Positions 11,053-23,868 of a DNA stretch of 64,000 nt are shown here, one piece after another. The translations under genes and the position numbers were made by a program. The DNA is taken from assembly GCF_963678635.1 (NCBI RefSeq), contig NC_087062.1, forward strand, positions 47,417,283 through 47,481,282. Reading direction: 5' to 3'. Numbering within the stretch: position 1 is the first letter of the stretch; the number at the start of each line of letters is the position of its first letter. The DNA comes from Symsagittifera roscoffensis. Its lineage: Eukaryota; Xenacoelomorpha; Acoela; Convolutidae. The notes under the pieces were generated by a model. That model made no database searches, was not told the origin of the DNA, and worked only from the letters and a program-made list of their open reading frames with translations.

Positions 11053-13622
11053 TCAATAGACATGATTGGGCCCAAAGAGCGAGTCAGTGCTGGCCTCCCA
11101 CTGCCCTTGTACATGCCATGACACGCTTCCCCGTTCGCCTGAATCAGCAGATTTTCGACACCTTTGGTTCACCATGATTATTGGCTTAAAAAACGACAAA
11201 TTTTGACATCACAAAAACAATTGCGGAGACCTAATGCAAAGTCATGCTCTAAAAATTGCGACCAAGCGATTTTTTTAACCAGACGATGATTTTTTTTAAT
11301 ATGACGAACATTTGCCAAATGGTAATTTTTTTGATATTTAAGTTTTTTGATATTCGCAGCATTTGCCAAACAATATCTTTTAGAATAATATGATAAGGCT
11401 TTTGTATTATTCGACACAAGCTCTCAGCTAGATGCGATACAAGCGTGTTATTTATTGCTTCACAAGCGTGTTATTTATTGTTTCATGGCAAGAATTTGAA
11501 ATGTTATGTAAAAAAAGGAACCTTGGCCCTTTGGAAGAATGCATCTCCATATGCAGCCCTATTTTCCTCTTTGCCACCCCATGCTTTGATGGAACTGGCC
11601 TGGAGAGCCCTGCCGAAGCTGAAGCTCAACTTCCAGGGCTTCTTCACGTTCTGCAAACCATTCATCGCATTCAGATTCAGAGAGGCGTCCTGCTCCGACA
11701 TCCCACCAGAGAGAAACACGACACCTGAAAGTTTGACACGAAAACGAACAGTAACATAAAAAGAACAGATCAATAAAATTAGAAAACAAGGATAAACAAG
11801 AAATCAAAATCATCGAAGTTGCATTGTCACATCTGATTTCAGTGACGTGGCTTAATAATTCACGCTGGAAATCAGGGGCCGAGGGCGGAAAACGCTTAAC
11901 TATATAACTAGTTGCTGCATCTCTTAGTATTTGTATAATGAAAGGTACCAGGCATTACATGCGGCACCACTCTTATGAAGGCAGTGACAGTCCTCAGGGC
12001 TATCTCCTGGTGACTGGCCCTCGTGGCACAACTCTGTCCGGGGGTGACCATGTTCGGTTTGAGCAGTGTGCCTTCTATGTAGACATCGTGCTCTATTAGC
12101 TCCCTGTACTGAGCACTCAGCACCCTCCCCGCCACTCTCTGACACACCTCGATAAAATAATCTCTGTCATGCAGGATTTCCGGCTCAACTATCGGCACCA
12201 AACCATTCTACAAAGCAGCGCAACGATTCAATATACTCAAATATAATGTTTAAAAAAATCTATTAGAAGCTTCGAACGTTGCCTTTAATTTTGTTGTATA
12301 ATGGAAATGCAAAAAACATATCATAATGGAACCTAAGAGCCTCTTACTTAAGGACTCGACCCTCGCCACTCAAAGCCCCTTCTTTGGCACTAAATGACGA
12401 CATCCATTTTCAGCTGACCGACCCTAAGCTTTTGGTAAAGCGTCTTCGGCGCTAACCTATACTAATTTGAAGTGAGCGCGCCGAAAAAAAACAGTTCTTT
12501 GGTCAAAACTTTCCGGCGTGTTTTTGTTTTGAAAATTGTCAGGGGTGCACAATTTTTTTTTCAAAATAAAGTTCCTATGGTGTTATGAGAAAGCTCGTGA
12601 AGTTAGTATGGTCTGTTCGACCTTAAGATAAGAAAAAACCTTAAAAAATCCACAAACCCCAAAGAAAAGACAAGATCAGCCCTTAGCTCAGATGAAAATA
12701 TTTCCACACATGCTGGCAAACTCGTGCATCTTTGGCCAGATCAGAGGTCACAGCCCTGATATTAACATCACCTGGGGTTCCATCGGCCGTTATTTTCAGC
12801 ACTCCTCTCCACTTTGCAAAATCACACCTAGCCTTCTTGTACCTTTCACATCTCTCGTCTAGACCTTCAAGCCCTCCGGTCACCACTTCTCCTGGACATC
12901 CGCCTTGGCTCACGGTTCCCTGGTCCACTTTGATGCCTAGGGTGATATGGTTGTCCTGAAGCAGCTTCACAATTCGCCCGCCTGTTTCCGAGTCAGTTTG
13001 GTACAGTGTTTCATCAAACAAAATGACACCGCCAATGTATGCTTTCACTCTTTCTGCTTCTTCAAACAAAGTCTGCCGATAGACTCTTAAATAAGAATTG
13101 AGACCTTCACAATGCTTCAGTTTTATGTTTCACAATCTATTAAACCTTTTGTGAAAATCTATTATAATATAGAAAACTATATATTGAATTACCGTAAAAC
13201 TATCTCATTTTTTCTCTTCAGATTTACAAAAATCTATTGGAAAAGCAGTCGAACAGCAACCAAATTTAGGCCAATTTTTGTGGTCCTATAATCGCAGTCA
13301 TAGTATTATGAGCAATATTTTATGGTTCAAGCGTATCAAATACTATTGAGTCGGTTACAAAACACTAGCTCACTGATTATCACTGAAACCAATATTTAAA
13401 AAACTTGAATGAAGAAAAGAATAACCTCCTAATATTTTCTGTGTTCTCCTTGCCAATAGTTGCCATGCGCTTCCCGAAAATGCCCGTGAACTCATCGAGA
13501 GCCAAGATGCCTCTCCCACCAGCTACAATATTGCTGGCAATGTCTCTCAACTCTTTCTTTTGTTCCACCAAAAGTGCGTTTGAGGTCTGTGTCCATTTTG
13601 AACTGCTCCACGATTCTCCCAT
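11053..13622 (-). pseudogene. Class I fructose-bisphosphate aldolase, copy 2, frameshifted C-terminus
   Basis: The exons are 13426-13622, 12710-13085, 11949-12207, 11522-11724 and 11053-11138, with the same phases as copy 1. Codon 58 is AAG (Lys), so exons 1 to 4 read through with all catalytic lysines (118, 157, 241) and Glu199. The second exon ends CAT before GTGTGG where copy 1 has CAG, so residue 191 is His and the donor lost its consensus G at -1. In the last exon the run GGGG of copies 1 and 3 is GGG. Reading then leaves the aldolase frame after MYKGSG and continues to a stop at 10848, adding about 84 unrelated residues and losing the terminal NHVY tyrosine. The C-terminal tyrosine is needed for substrate cleavage, so activity is likely poor. 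An assembly error in a G run is possible. This is the least damaged copy and might still be expressed. Confidence 0.93.
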
Positions 13623-13919
13623 TTTGTTTTTCCGAAGTCAAGTTTGTTTCAAAGTCAAAGAAATTTAAAATGGTTGCCGAAATTATACTGACCACTTAAA
13701 AAAGAGACCGAAGTATTGCGATTGACAATTTGGCGAGGTAAGAAGAGAAATTTAAGGGGGTGTAATTGAAGAAGGTGGTGGTTCTTACGTTTGCACAACT
13801 GGCGTGTTCAGACGCGCTGTTCTAGAAGTAGAGTCAATTTTGATTGCTTCGAGCTAGAAGAAGTTAATGAATTTATGATAAGAATTCGAGCAGTAAACCG
13901 ATATCGCCACTAAAACTAA

Positions 13920-14880
13920 AATTGAAACAAATATGAACCGGCCAATTGAACAGATGACTGGCTGTGGGGGCGTTCAACAGTGGTCTAGGACAACAAGCCG
14001 AGGGGACTTCAAGCCCAAATGAAAACTTTACAAGCACTAATAAATATGAATTGTCCAATTGAAAAGATGAATAGCTTTGGGGGCGTGAGTCAAGGACAAC
14101 AAGCCGAAGGGATTTCAAGCCGAAATTAAAACTTTACAAGCACCGATAACTATGAACAATCCAATTGAACAGAAGACTGGCTTTGGGGGCGTTCAACAGG
14201 GGGTCTAGGACAACAAGCCGAAGGGGTTTCAAGCCGAAATTAAAAGTTTACAAGCACCGATAAATATGAACCGTCCAATTGAACAGATGACTGGCTTCGT
14301 GGGCGTTCAACAGGGGGTCTAGGACATTAAGCCGAAGGGACTTCAAGCCGAAATTAAATTTTTACAAGCACCGATAACGATGAATCGTCCATTTGAAAAG
14401 ATGACTGGCTGTGGGAGCGTTCAAAAGGGAGTCAAGGGCAACAAGCCGACGGGACTTAAATCCAAAATTAAAATTTTACAAGCACCCCACTTGATAAGAA
14501 TTCGAGCAGTAACTCGATATCGCCACTACAACTGAGATTGAAGTAACTATGAACCGTCCAATTGAACAGATGACTGGCTGTGGGGTCGTTCAACAGGGGT
14601 CTAGGACAACAAGTCGAATGAACTTCAAGACGAAATAAAAACTTTACAAGCAACGATAAAAATGAACCGCCCAATTAAACAGATGACAGGCTTTGGGAGC
14701 GTTCAACAGGGGTCTAGGACAACAAACCGAAGAGACTTCAGGCCGAAACTAAAACTTCACAAGCACCGATAAATATGAACCGTCCAATTGAATAGCTGAC
14801 TGGCTGTGGGGGCGATCAACAGGGGTCATGGACAACAAGCTGAAGAGACTTCAAGCCGAAATTAAAACCTTACAAGCACC
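13920..14880. repeat. Satellite of about 115 bp, roughly eight monomers
   Basis: Monomer starts fall near 13925, 14045, 14148, 14265, 14378, 14540, 14660 and 14775. Between the fifth and sixth, a segment with GATAAGAATTCGAGCAGTAA repeats the single-copy flank before the array, so the array contains an embedded duplication of its own edge. The monomer is the junction of M2 and M1 termini plus about 45 bp of host-like sequence. Confidence 0.88.
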
Positions 14881-15633
14881 CAAAACGCTAATTTATCATC
14901 TGTAAAACGTGGCGTTTTTAAAATTTTGGCAAGTTTAGTCAATAATAAGCGTTATTCATGACAACGCAGCACTTGTGGTTCGCATCCGTTAATAACAACA
15001 GCCGGTTTTTGAAATGCATAAACTTTAAAAATGAAAAAGGTTTTCAACCATGTTCTAGTTCTCAATTTTCCGAAAGATCATTTGGGGGCTTAAATTTTAT
15101 GCAAACGCCAATAACTAGTAAAGAAAGATCACGAAATTTAAAAATTCTTCAAAAAAATTTTCAAATTATTCATGTTTCACGACTTCATAAGGAACTATTT
15201 GGTTTGAAGTACCTAATTTTACGATTCGGCATGAAGTCCCGTCGGCTTGATATCCGGCCCTCATTCAACAATGCCGAAGTACAACAGTGCCGTAAAAGGC
15301 GGAAAAAACTTCAGAATAACTTAAACGCTTTTTCTGAAGAGCGATTAATTACTGACTATAATTATCAAAGTAAACTACTCCAATTTTGGCGCTAAAATGT
15401 CAGCAACTGCAAAATAAACAATTATTTTGGCGCCAAAACGTCTAAATTGAAAAATTTCTCTCTGAAAATCTGATTATGTAGCAGTATTTAGATAACCGCG
15501 TATTCACACACGTCAGTAACAATTTTTTAACTGTTTAACATTGTTAATCACTGTTTAACAAGGTTTTCATTTACGGCACTGTTGAACTAATTTTTTTTCG
15601 GCACTGTTGTACTTCGGCATTGTTGTACTGCCC
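14881..15633. mobile_element. M1 MITE body nested in M2 MITE (unit 2)
   Basis: M1 runs from the satellite edge to its right terminus at 15262, which contains GAAGTCCCGTCGGCTTGAT and ends CCGGCCCTC. M2 resumes directly with ATTCAACAATGCCGAAGTAC and ends near 15633 after inverted words CGGCACTGTTGTACTTCGGC and CATTGTTGTACTGCCC. The nine bases after M1 (ATTCAACAA) match seven of the nine before it (GTTCAACAG), consistent with an aged 9-bp target duplication inside the M2 end. Confidence 0.7.
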
Positions 15634-15689
15634 TTAGGCTGTCGATTATTGAACTCGAATATTGTGATAAGTTGGAAGGCGAGGCAGAT

Positions 15690-17080
15690 GGGGACCAATC
15701 GTTTAGCAGACCAATCTTTTGGCATAAAAATTGAAAAATGAGTCTGTTAGCAGACCAATGTAATAGAGTGATGGATAATCGATTGACAGACTCAGAGAGA
15801 CACTGTGTCCGTGGCCAAGTTTCCCCAATTAAGTCAATTATCTCGCAATTCGTCAAGAAAACTATCAACTTCAGTAACACAACATTCTAAAACAGCGGCA
15901 AAACAAAGATTTGCGCGAACAATTACACTCGTGTTGAATTAAAGCGCAGCGGAGCAAGCGGTCGCTAATCGCCAATGTCGCGTTTGAAGTTAGCTATCAC
16001 AGTTCACAGTTTGTAATTGTACTGAGTGAGCTAAAAAACCGGTCTGCTAAATTCCCAAGCACCGAGGCAGATAGAATGATGAATTCTCATAGGTTCCAAT
16101 ATTCATAGCTCACAATAAAAATCAGTCGGATAAGTTAAAAAAAATTTTTTTTATCTTTTCAAGTTCTGATTGGTTGAAATTTGAGCCAATGATTTTCTGG
16201 ATTGATTGTATACTGTTCAAGTAGCATAAACAAAAGCTGCAGAATAGTGACCGCCGCAGCCGTGCCAACGTGTTGCGAGCTTGCCACCAAAGAGTAGGAC
16301 TCTTAACAAAATTTAAAGTCCGTTATCGCCGCGAAGCGGTGACGCGCGCGTAGCGCACCCAACGACGACCTTAAGCCGAGACTCAGCTATTTTAAGTCTT
16401 CTGACCAACTGAAAAGATTTGGGACTTATGCAACTGCTTTTTTATTTTAGAACCTATGGGACTGATTTTTCATTTTGGGACATATGAATACGCACCGATA
16501 GAATCAACAGGTGATTCATAAAAAAAACGTGTTATACAAAGATAACGGAGTGCGGTCTGTACTTAGACAACAGCGTATTCATACTCGTCAGTAAGCAGAC
16601 AATTACCTTAACCAATCAGAATCGAGATGAGAACGCAAATTTACTAAATAAATAGTTATTAATTATTCATTTCTTCCTTGTCACGAGTCTGGTTGGTTAA
16701 TACAGTATTTGTCTAATTACTGACGAGTTTGAATCCGCGAATGTCGCAATACTAGTGCGTAACCAAAGATAGGGTGCTAGGCATTTTAGAAGACCGGTTT
16801 TTAGCAGAACGGTTTTCTAGTAGACTCAGAACAATTATAAATTGTGATATCTAACTTCGAACGCAGATTTGGCAATTAGAGACGCTTGCTCTGCTGCGTT
16901 TTTAATCAACACGAGTGTTATTGTGCGCGTACATTTTTGTTTTGCCGCTAATTTAGACTGTTATTCTTGTGAAGTTGATAGTTCAATCAATCATCCATCA
17001 TTTTATTTTGTTGGTCTGCTAAAAGTCTCATTTTTCATTTTTTATGCTAACAGATTGGTCTGCTAAACGATCGGTGCCCC
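15690..17080. mobile_element. Two-ended foldback element (unit 2)
   Basis: The left end reads GGGGACCAATCGTTTAGCAG and the right end is its imperfect reverse complement at 17061-17080. The inverted arms are about 300 bp long, and inner landmarks such as the GCGGCAAAACAAAG phrase recur in reverse. The word TTAGCAGACCAA is repeated within each arm. No protein is encoded. The target duplication is not clear. Confidence 0.75.
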
Positions 17081-17564
17081 AAAGATAGCACAACGGCTAC
17101 ATATCTATATATACAAACAAACTGAACATAACACGCAATCGTTTTATCAATTTATAAATATAGGACTCCAAATAGATAGAGCCATAGCTCTATATCCTTA
17201 TCAATATTCAATGCCTCTTAAAGATTGACGGAGGAATTCGACTTTTGTCGCGATCGAAAACGGTCGCTCAAACGGCACGACATGCGGTCTATGTTTGCAG
17301 TCACAAGTTTAAAAAAGGCATCTTAAAAAAAGACCAGCACAAACCACATTTGATAATACTAGAATGATGCCACCAGATAGAAAGCAATTCCAAATAGCCG
17401 CGACCTATTTTGATCATTCGAGACGGGTGCGAACAAAAAAAAACCGCAATCGAAATGACTCAAAAATCAGATGCAAATCGGTACTTCTTCACCCTCAAAA
17501 CTTTTCGCAGCAATGTCTCAAAAGCGTTTATGAGACTTGATATGGAATTCCCCGGGCGGAGGTG

Positions 17565-18469
17565 CTCCACTCATGATTCGACCCAAACAGTCGAACGATG
17601 TTCGTTTTTGACTTTCATCGACTTTACCGGGCATTGTTCGACTTTGTTCGGCTTTACCGGACATTGTTCGATTTTTTATTCGACATTGTTCAATTTTTTA
17701 TTCGACTTTGTTCGATTTATTGGGAATTTTTCGTATTTACCGAGAATTAGCCGAAGCGTCCAGAACTACAACAAAATCCGACATCATTTGTAAAATACCT
17801 CAGCCTGGGCAGCCGCCAAATATAATAGAAAATACCACGAACTTGAGCATAGTAGATTTGTATAGTCCGTATAGATTCGTAGAGAGTTTAGTTGTGGGAC
17901 TTTCAGTCAACCAGACCAAAAATGGCTATGTATCGATGTATGTAAAATACCCTAAATGAGTTAAGGTAAAAAAGATTGAGGTAAAATTTACCTTAACATA
18001 ACTTTAATTTGACCATAATTTTACCACATCGAATAATGGGAAGTTTTCTATACCCAAAATAAACTATGTTATTTTTCTTCCGAAAGCTATGAAAAAAAGA
18101 GAAAAAAAGGTTAATACAAAACTTAAGCTAATCTTAAGAGCGGGCCAGAAGCCCGAAAAAAGTTTTTGTTAACTTAAAAAAATTATATCGTCACATTCAC
18201 TTCGAATTTAGAATTTTTTTATTTATCAAAATCAAACTTTTTTCGTTTCCTCGATAGCTATCAACAAAGTGCAAAAAATTTTAAGGTAAGACAAAAATTT
18301 AATCCAATTTTTGGAGAGAGCCAAAAGCCAAAAAAACTTTGATTTTAATTTTAAAAATTGAATGATCACATTCACTTCAATCTCAGGAACGCTTCAAATA
18401 TCAATTTAAGCTATGTTTTTATTCTTCCGAAAGCTATAAAAGTGAAGCAAAAAAAAATCTTTCTCAAAT
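17565..18469 (+). repeat. TTCGACTTTACCGG block and 190-bp modules (unit 2)
   Basis: 17565-17960 repeats the word block seen at 8580. After that come A-rich AAGGTAAA words and then about two modules that each contain GAGCGGGCCAGAAGCCCGAA or a variant, TCACATTCACTTCGAATTTA, and CTTCCGAAAGCTAT. The same modules are present at 26140-26800 and, inverted, at 31800-32345. Confidence 0.7.
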
Positions 18470-20369
18470 TGTTAATCACTTCAAGGCAACAAATTTCGGA
18501 AAATTATGCGTATCGACAAATATAGCTTGTAACTTTGCAATTTTTATGCGCTCATGGAAAATGGAAATAAGAAGGAAACTTGAATCATTGATAACAAAAG
18601 AAAAAAATGAAGGAAATCGAAAATCAAACCATACGAATTCCGAAATAAACTCATTCCAAACTTTATTGCTGCTGAAGTGATCGTGTCTAGTTTTTGATTT
18701 TTAACGCAATCCCTGCTAATTATCAAGCTTCACCGAGAACTACTGATACAAAATCAAATGTTTTGAAAAAAACTTATATCAAAATCTGACTATTCTCTGA
18801 TGATCAAATTATTGAAACTCTATAACGATTCCATAGAAAAATTTTCCTGTGCGTTTTTGGTGATTCGTAATTCAAATATGTTCGTTATTCCGATGTAGAT
18901 GAAAACTTAGTGCTGTGATTATCATAAGTGGCTATTTAGCTGATCGCTTAGGATATCGCTTTTCAATAACCAGAATTTTTTTTAGGGATAAATTATGTTG
19001 ATTAGGCTGATACATTCTTCCAAAACTCACAACGCAAAATATCACGAGCGTTTGCTTTTTTCTCTTTTTCTCTTTCTTTTTCAATTTTTTTTTGCTATTT
19101 TATAACCAGAGAGTCAAAAATTAGCATTTTAACCGTAGTTGCAACAAAAGTCTTTCGTCATTTCACCCAGCAAATGTACCCAGTTACTAAAATAGTCTTT
19201 GAACATGTTTAAAGACTTGTCTCTGGAGCCCAGGAACATACAGACACAAAATAGTGCGCCTATCCAGTGCACATTTTGACCTCTTAATGACAAAAAGCCC
19301 TTGAATTTCAAGCTTAGGGTTTTATAAAGGAAAGTATAACTAGAAGAAAAGTCAAAAGAGCCAGCGGGAATCAAGTCGACCAGATTGAGAAAATTGGCAC
19401 CTAAACAGTCAAACCGGATTTTAACAAAAACTCAAAAATAATTACCATGAATGAGGCTACGGGTCTATGAGATACATACCTCTATTGGGTGCGTTTACCT
19501 TCCCTTGGCTCTTAGAAAAAAGTATAATGGTTTTAATAGTTCCGAGTACGCAGGCAGCGTTAGCAATTAGTGATTACCAGGAAAAATCTCTGTTTAAGAA
19601 AAAAAACCTGCTCTGGGTTCATAGGTATATTTTCGTAAAATGTTACTAAAATTAACTAAAAAATTTTTATTGCAAGGGTTAACGGCACCCTGAATTTCAA
19701 AAGTTATTGGTTAAAAAAGACATCCATCAATATTTAACTCCCTATTTTTGTCAGTTTGTGCCGTATTCCGCCTCGGCCGTCTCAGTTCCGGGGTTAACAA
19801 TTAAGCCTGTGCATATCCTAGTAGTAGCCAGGGAGTCAAGAACCGTTATATCTACCGTTTTATCCCACAGCCACAGGAGCGGCCTACTAACAGCCCACGC
19901 AAATTGCTATTTTTTCGAGTTATCAATTTTTGTTTTTGAACAGCTACTTTTTTTCGCCCATATTAAAAGGAACAATTTGGCAAAAATGTATGTCTTTAGT
20001 CGTTTAGAAGAGCTCCTAAAATGGTGAAAAAGTTTTTGGCCGACCTAGAAAGTTGTGTTAATAAAATTATCAAAAAAAAATTTCACTTTTCAAGTTGACT
20101 ATTTCAGCTTGTCTAACATGAACACCCTCCAAACAACATTAACTAAACTTCAATATTCACAATTTAACGCCTTGAGTAACGGTCATAATCATTAAAAAAT
20201 GGGAAAATGCAAAAAGTAGCACCCACAGCCATGACTTGGTCCAAAATTGTTATGATGAGTTTTGAGTTGTGATGTGACGTTTTGTAACGAATCTGATAAT
20301 GCTGCTGGGATGATGTCAAACACCACGCATATCTTTGAGAAAATGAGAAGACACAGTTGTTGATTGTTT

Positions 20370-22014
20370 TCAATAGACATGATTGGGCCCAAAGAGCGAG
20401 TCAGTGCTGGCCTCCCCACTGCCCTTGTACATGCCATGACACGCTTCCCCGTTCGCCTGAATCAGCAGATTTTCGACACTTTTGGTTCACCATGATTATT
20501 GGCTTAAAAAACGACAAATTTTGACATCACAAAAACAATTGCGGAGACCTAATGCAAAGTCATGCTCTAAAAATTGCGACCGAGTGCGATTTCTAATCAT
20601 GCATGACTTTCAGATTTTGGCTAGGGCTAATCATGTCGAGACACCTTCCTTTTTAACAGCCCACGGCTTTTTAACACCTCCTTTTTAACGACCGAGTGCG
20701 ATTTCTAATCATGCATGACTTTCAGATTTTGGCTAAGGCTAATCATGTCGAGACACCTTCCTTTTTAACAGCCCCTCCTTTGGTACTAATTGACGACATC
20801 CATTTTCAGCTGACCGACCCTAAAATTTTAGTAAAGCGTCTTCGGCGCTAACCTAGACTAATTTGAAGTGAGCGCGCCGAAAAAAAAACAGTTTTTTTGG
20901 TCAAAATTTTCCGGCGTGTTTTCGTTTTGAAAATTGTCAGGGGTGCACAAATTTTTTTTCAAAATAAGGTTCCTATGGTGTTATGAGAAAGCTCGTGAAG
21001 TTCTCGTGTTCGACCTTCAGATAAGAAAAAATCTTAAAAAATCTACAAACCCCAAAGAAAACACAAGATCAGCCCTTAGCTCAGATGAAAATATTTCCAC
21101 ACATGCTGGCAAACTCGTGCCTTTTTGGCCAGATCAGAGGTCACAGCCTTGATATTAACATCACTTGGGGTTCCATCGGCCGTTATCTTCAGCATTCCTC
21201 TCCACTTTGCAAAATCACACCTAGCCTTCTTGTACCTTTCACATCTCTCGTCTAGACCTTCAAGCCCTCCGGTCACCACTTCTACTGGACATCCGTCTTG
21301 GCTCACGGTTCCCTGGTCCACTTTGATTCCCAGGGTGATATGGTTGTCCTGTAGCAGCTTCACAATTCGCCCGCCTGTTTCCGAGTCAGCTTGGTACAGT
21401 GTTTCCTCAAACAAAATGACACCGCCAATGTATGCTTTCACTCTTTCTGCTTCTTCAAACAAAGCCTGCCGATAGACTCTTAAATAAGAATAGAGACTTT
21501 CACAATGCTTCAGTTTTATGTTTCACAATCTATTGAACCTTTTGTGAAAATCTATTATAATGTAGAAAACTATATATTGAATTACCGTAAAACTATCTCA
21601 TTTTTCTCTTCAGATTTATAAAAATCTATTGGAAAAGCAGTCGAACAGCAACCAAAATTAGGCCAATTTTTGTGGTCCTATAATCGCAGCCATAATATAA
21701 TGAGCAATTTTTTATGGTTCAAGCGTATCAAAGACTATTGAGTCGGTTACAAAACACTAGCTCACTGATTATCACTGAAACCAATATTTACAAAACTTGA
21801 ATGAAGAAAAGAATAACCTCATAATATTTTCTGTGTTCTCCTAGCCAATAGTCGCCATGCGCTTCCCGAAAATGGCCGTGAACTCATCGAGAGCCAAGAT
21901 GTCCCTCCCACCAGCTACAAAATTGCTGGCAATGTCTCTCAACTCTTTCTTTTGTTCCGCCGAAAGTGCGTTTGAGGTCTGTGTCCATTTTGAACTGCGC
22001 CACGATTCTCCCAT
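20370..22014 (-). pseudogene. Class I fructose-bisphosphate aldolase, copy 3, exons 3-4 deleted
   Basis: Exons 21818-22014, 21103-21478 and 20370-20456 are present with intact junctions. The equivalents of exons 3 and 4, which hold Glu199, Lys241, FLSGG and GRALQ, are gone with their introns. The deletion equals about 3030-4671 of copy 1. Joining exon 2 to exon 5 would keep the frame because the lost exons total 462 nt, but the product would have no Schiff-base lysine. Codon 58 is TAG (21841-21843), as in copy 1. The last exon keeps the GGGG run and NHVY ending. A 112-bp direct duplication marks the deletion point. Confidence 0.93.
20577..20775. repeat. Tandem duplication of 112 bp at aldolase copy 3 deletion point
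   Basis: The phrase beginning CGACCGAGTGCGATTTCTAA starts at 20577 and again at 20689, and both copies run to CCTTCCTTTTTAACAGCCC. It lies exactly where exons 3 and 4 are missing. The duplication and deletion may come from one template-switching event. Confidence 0.85.
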
Positions 22015-22309
22015 TTCGTTTTTCCGAAGTAAAGTTTGTTCCAAAGTCAAAGAAATTTAAAATTATTGCCAAAATTATACTGACCACTTAAAAAAGAGAC
22101 CGAGGTATTGCGAATGACAATTTGGCGAGGTAGGAAGAGAAATTTAAGAGGATGTAATTGAAGAAGGTGGTGATGCTTACGTTTGCACAACTGGCGTGTT
22201 CAGACGCGCTGTTCTAGTAAGAGAGTCAATTTTGATTGCTTCGAGCTAGAAGAAGTTATTGAATTTATTATAAGAATTCGAGCAGTAACCCGATATCGCC
22301 ACTAAAACT

Positions 22310-23060
22310 AAGATTGAAACAAATATGAACCGTCCAATTGAACAGATGACTGGCTGTGGCGGCGTTCAACAGGGGTCCACGACAACAAACCGAAGGGATT
22401 TCAAGCCGAAATTAAAACTTTACTTTCACCGATAAAAATGAACCGTCCAGTTGAACAGATGACTGGCTGTGGGGGCGTTCAGCAGTGGTCTAGGACAACA
22501 AGCCGAAGGGACTTCGAGCTCAAATGAAAACTTTACAAGCACCAATAATTATGAATCGTCCAATTGAAAAGATGAATGGCTTTGGGGGCGTTCAACAGGA
22601 GTCAAAGACAACAAGCCGAGAAGGGATTTCAAGCCGAAATTAAAAGTTTACAAGCACCGATAAATATGGACCGTCCAATTGAACAGATGACTGGCTTTGG
22701 GGGCGTTCAACAGGGGTCTAGGACATTAAGCCGAAGGGACTTCAAGCCGAAAATAAAATTTTACAAGCACCGATAAAGATGAATCGTCCAATTGAAAAGA
22801 TGACTGGCTGTGGGAGCGTTCAACAGGAGTCAAGGGCAGCAAGCCGAAGGGACTTAAATCCAAAATTAAAATTTTACAAGCACCCCACTTGATAAGAATT
22901 CGAGCAGTGACTCGATATCGCCACTACGACTGAGATTGAAATAAACACAAACCATCCAATTGAACAGATGACTGGCTGTGGGGTCGTTCAACAGGGGTCT
23001 AGGACAACATGCTGAAGGGACTTCAAGCCGAAATTAAAACCTTACAAGCACCCAAAACGC
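22310..23060. repeat. Satellite of about 115 bp, six or so monomers
   Basis: It has the same monomer as in units 1 and 2. Monomers show the same alternating variants (CTGGCTGTGG and CTGGCTTTGG). The array again contains the embedded edge with GATAAGAATTCGAGCAGT, so that feature predates the unit duplication. Confidence 0.87.
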
Positions 23061-23812
23061 TAATTTATCATCTGCAAAACAAGGCGTTTTTAAAATTTTG
23101 GCAAGTTTAGTCCATAATAATGTCATTCATGACAATGCACCACTTGTGATTCGCATCCGTTAATAGCAACAGCCGGATTTTGAAATGCATAAATTTTAAA
23201 AATGAAAAAGGCTTTCAACCATGTTCTACTTCTTAATTTTCCGAAACATCATTTGGAGGCTTAAATTTTATGCAAACGCCAATAACTAGTAAAGAAAGAT
23301 CACGAAATTCAAAAATTCTTCAATAAAATTTTTCAAATTATTCATATTTCACGACTTCATAAGGAACTATTTGGTTTGAAGTACCTAATTTTACGATTCG
23401 GCATGAAGTCCCGTCGGCTTGATATCCGGCCCTCATTCAACAATGCCGAAGTACAACAGTGCCGTAAAAGGCGGAAAAAACTTCAGAATAACTTAAACGC
23501 TTTTTCTGAAGAGCGATTAATTACTGACTATAATTATCAAAGTAAACTACTCCAATTTTGGCGCTAAAATGTCAGCAACTGCAAAATAAACAATTATTTT
23601 GGCGCCAAAACGTCTAAATTGCAAAATTTCTCTCTGAAAATCGGATTATTTAACAGTATTTAGCGTATTCACACACACGTATTCACACACATCAGTAACA
23701 ATTTTTTATCTGTTTAACATTGTTAAACACTCTTTAACAAGGTTTTAATTTTCGGCGCTGTTGAACTAATTTTTTTTCGGCACTGTTGTACTTCGGCATT
23801 GTTGTACTGCCC
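23061..23812. mobile_element. M1 MITE body nested in M2 MITE (unit 3)
   Basis: It is nearly identical to 14881-15633. M1 ends CCGGCCCTC at 23434, and the M2 right end carries inverted CGGCACTGTTG words and finishes near 23812. Confidence 0.7.
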
Positions 23813-23868
23813 TTAGGCTGTCGATTATTGAACTCGAATATTGTGATAAGTTGGAATGCGAGGCAGAT

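Larger units (their letters stand above)
9131..18469. repeat. Array 1, tandem unit 2 (about 9.3 kb)
   Basis: This is the longest unit. It holds the conserved flank (9131-11052), aldolase copy 2, eight or so satellite monomers, the nested M1/M2 block, a two-ended foldback element, the TTCGACTTTACCGG block and about two modules of a repeat near 190 bp (18080-18470). Relative to unit 1 it has lost the DNA equivalent to about 2970-3560 and gained the stretch 14500-16500 by keeping the full MITE block. Confidence 0.9.

Noticed and set aside
19129-19374. Minus-strand frame with VHWIGALFCVCM and NMFKDYFSNWVHLLGEM, similar in units 1 and 2
   Set aside because: Unit 1 has stops at both Trp positions, there is no known family, and similarity is expected from unit duplication. 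It could be an old exon but cannot be supported.
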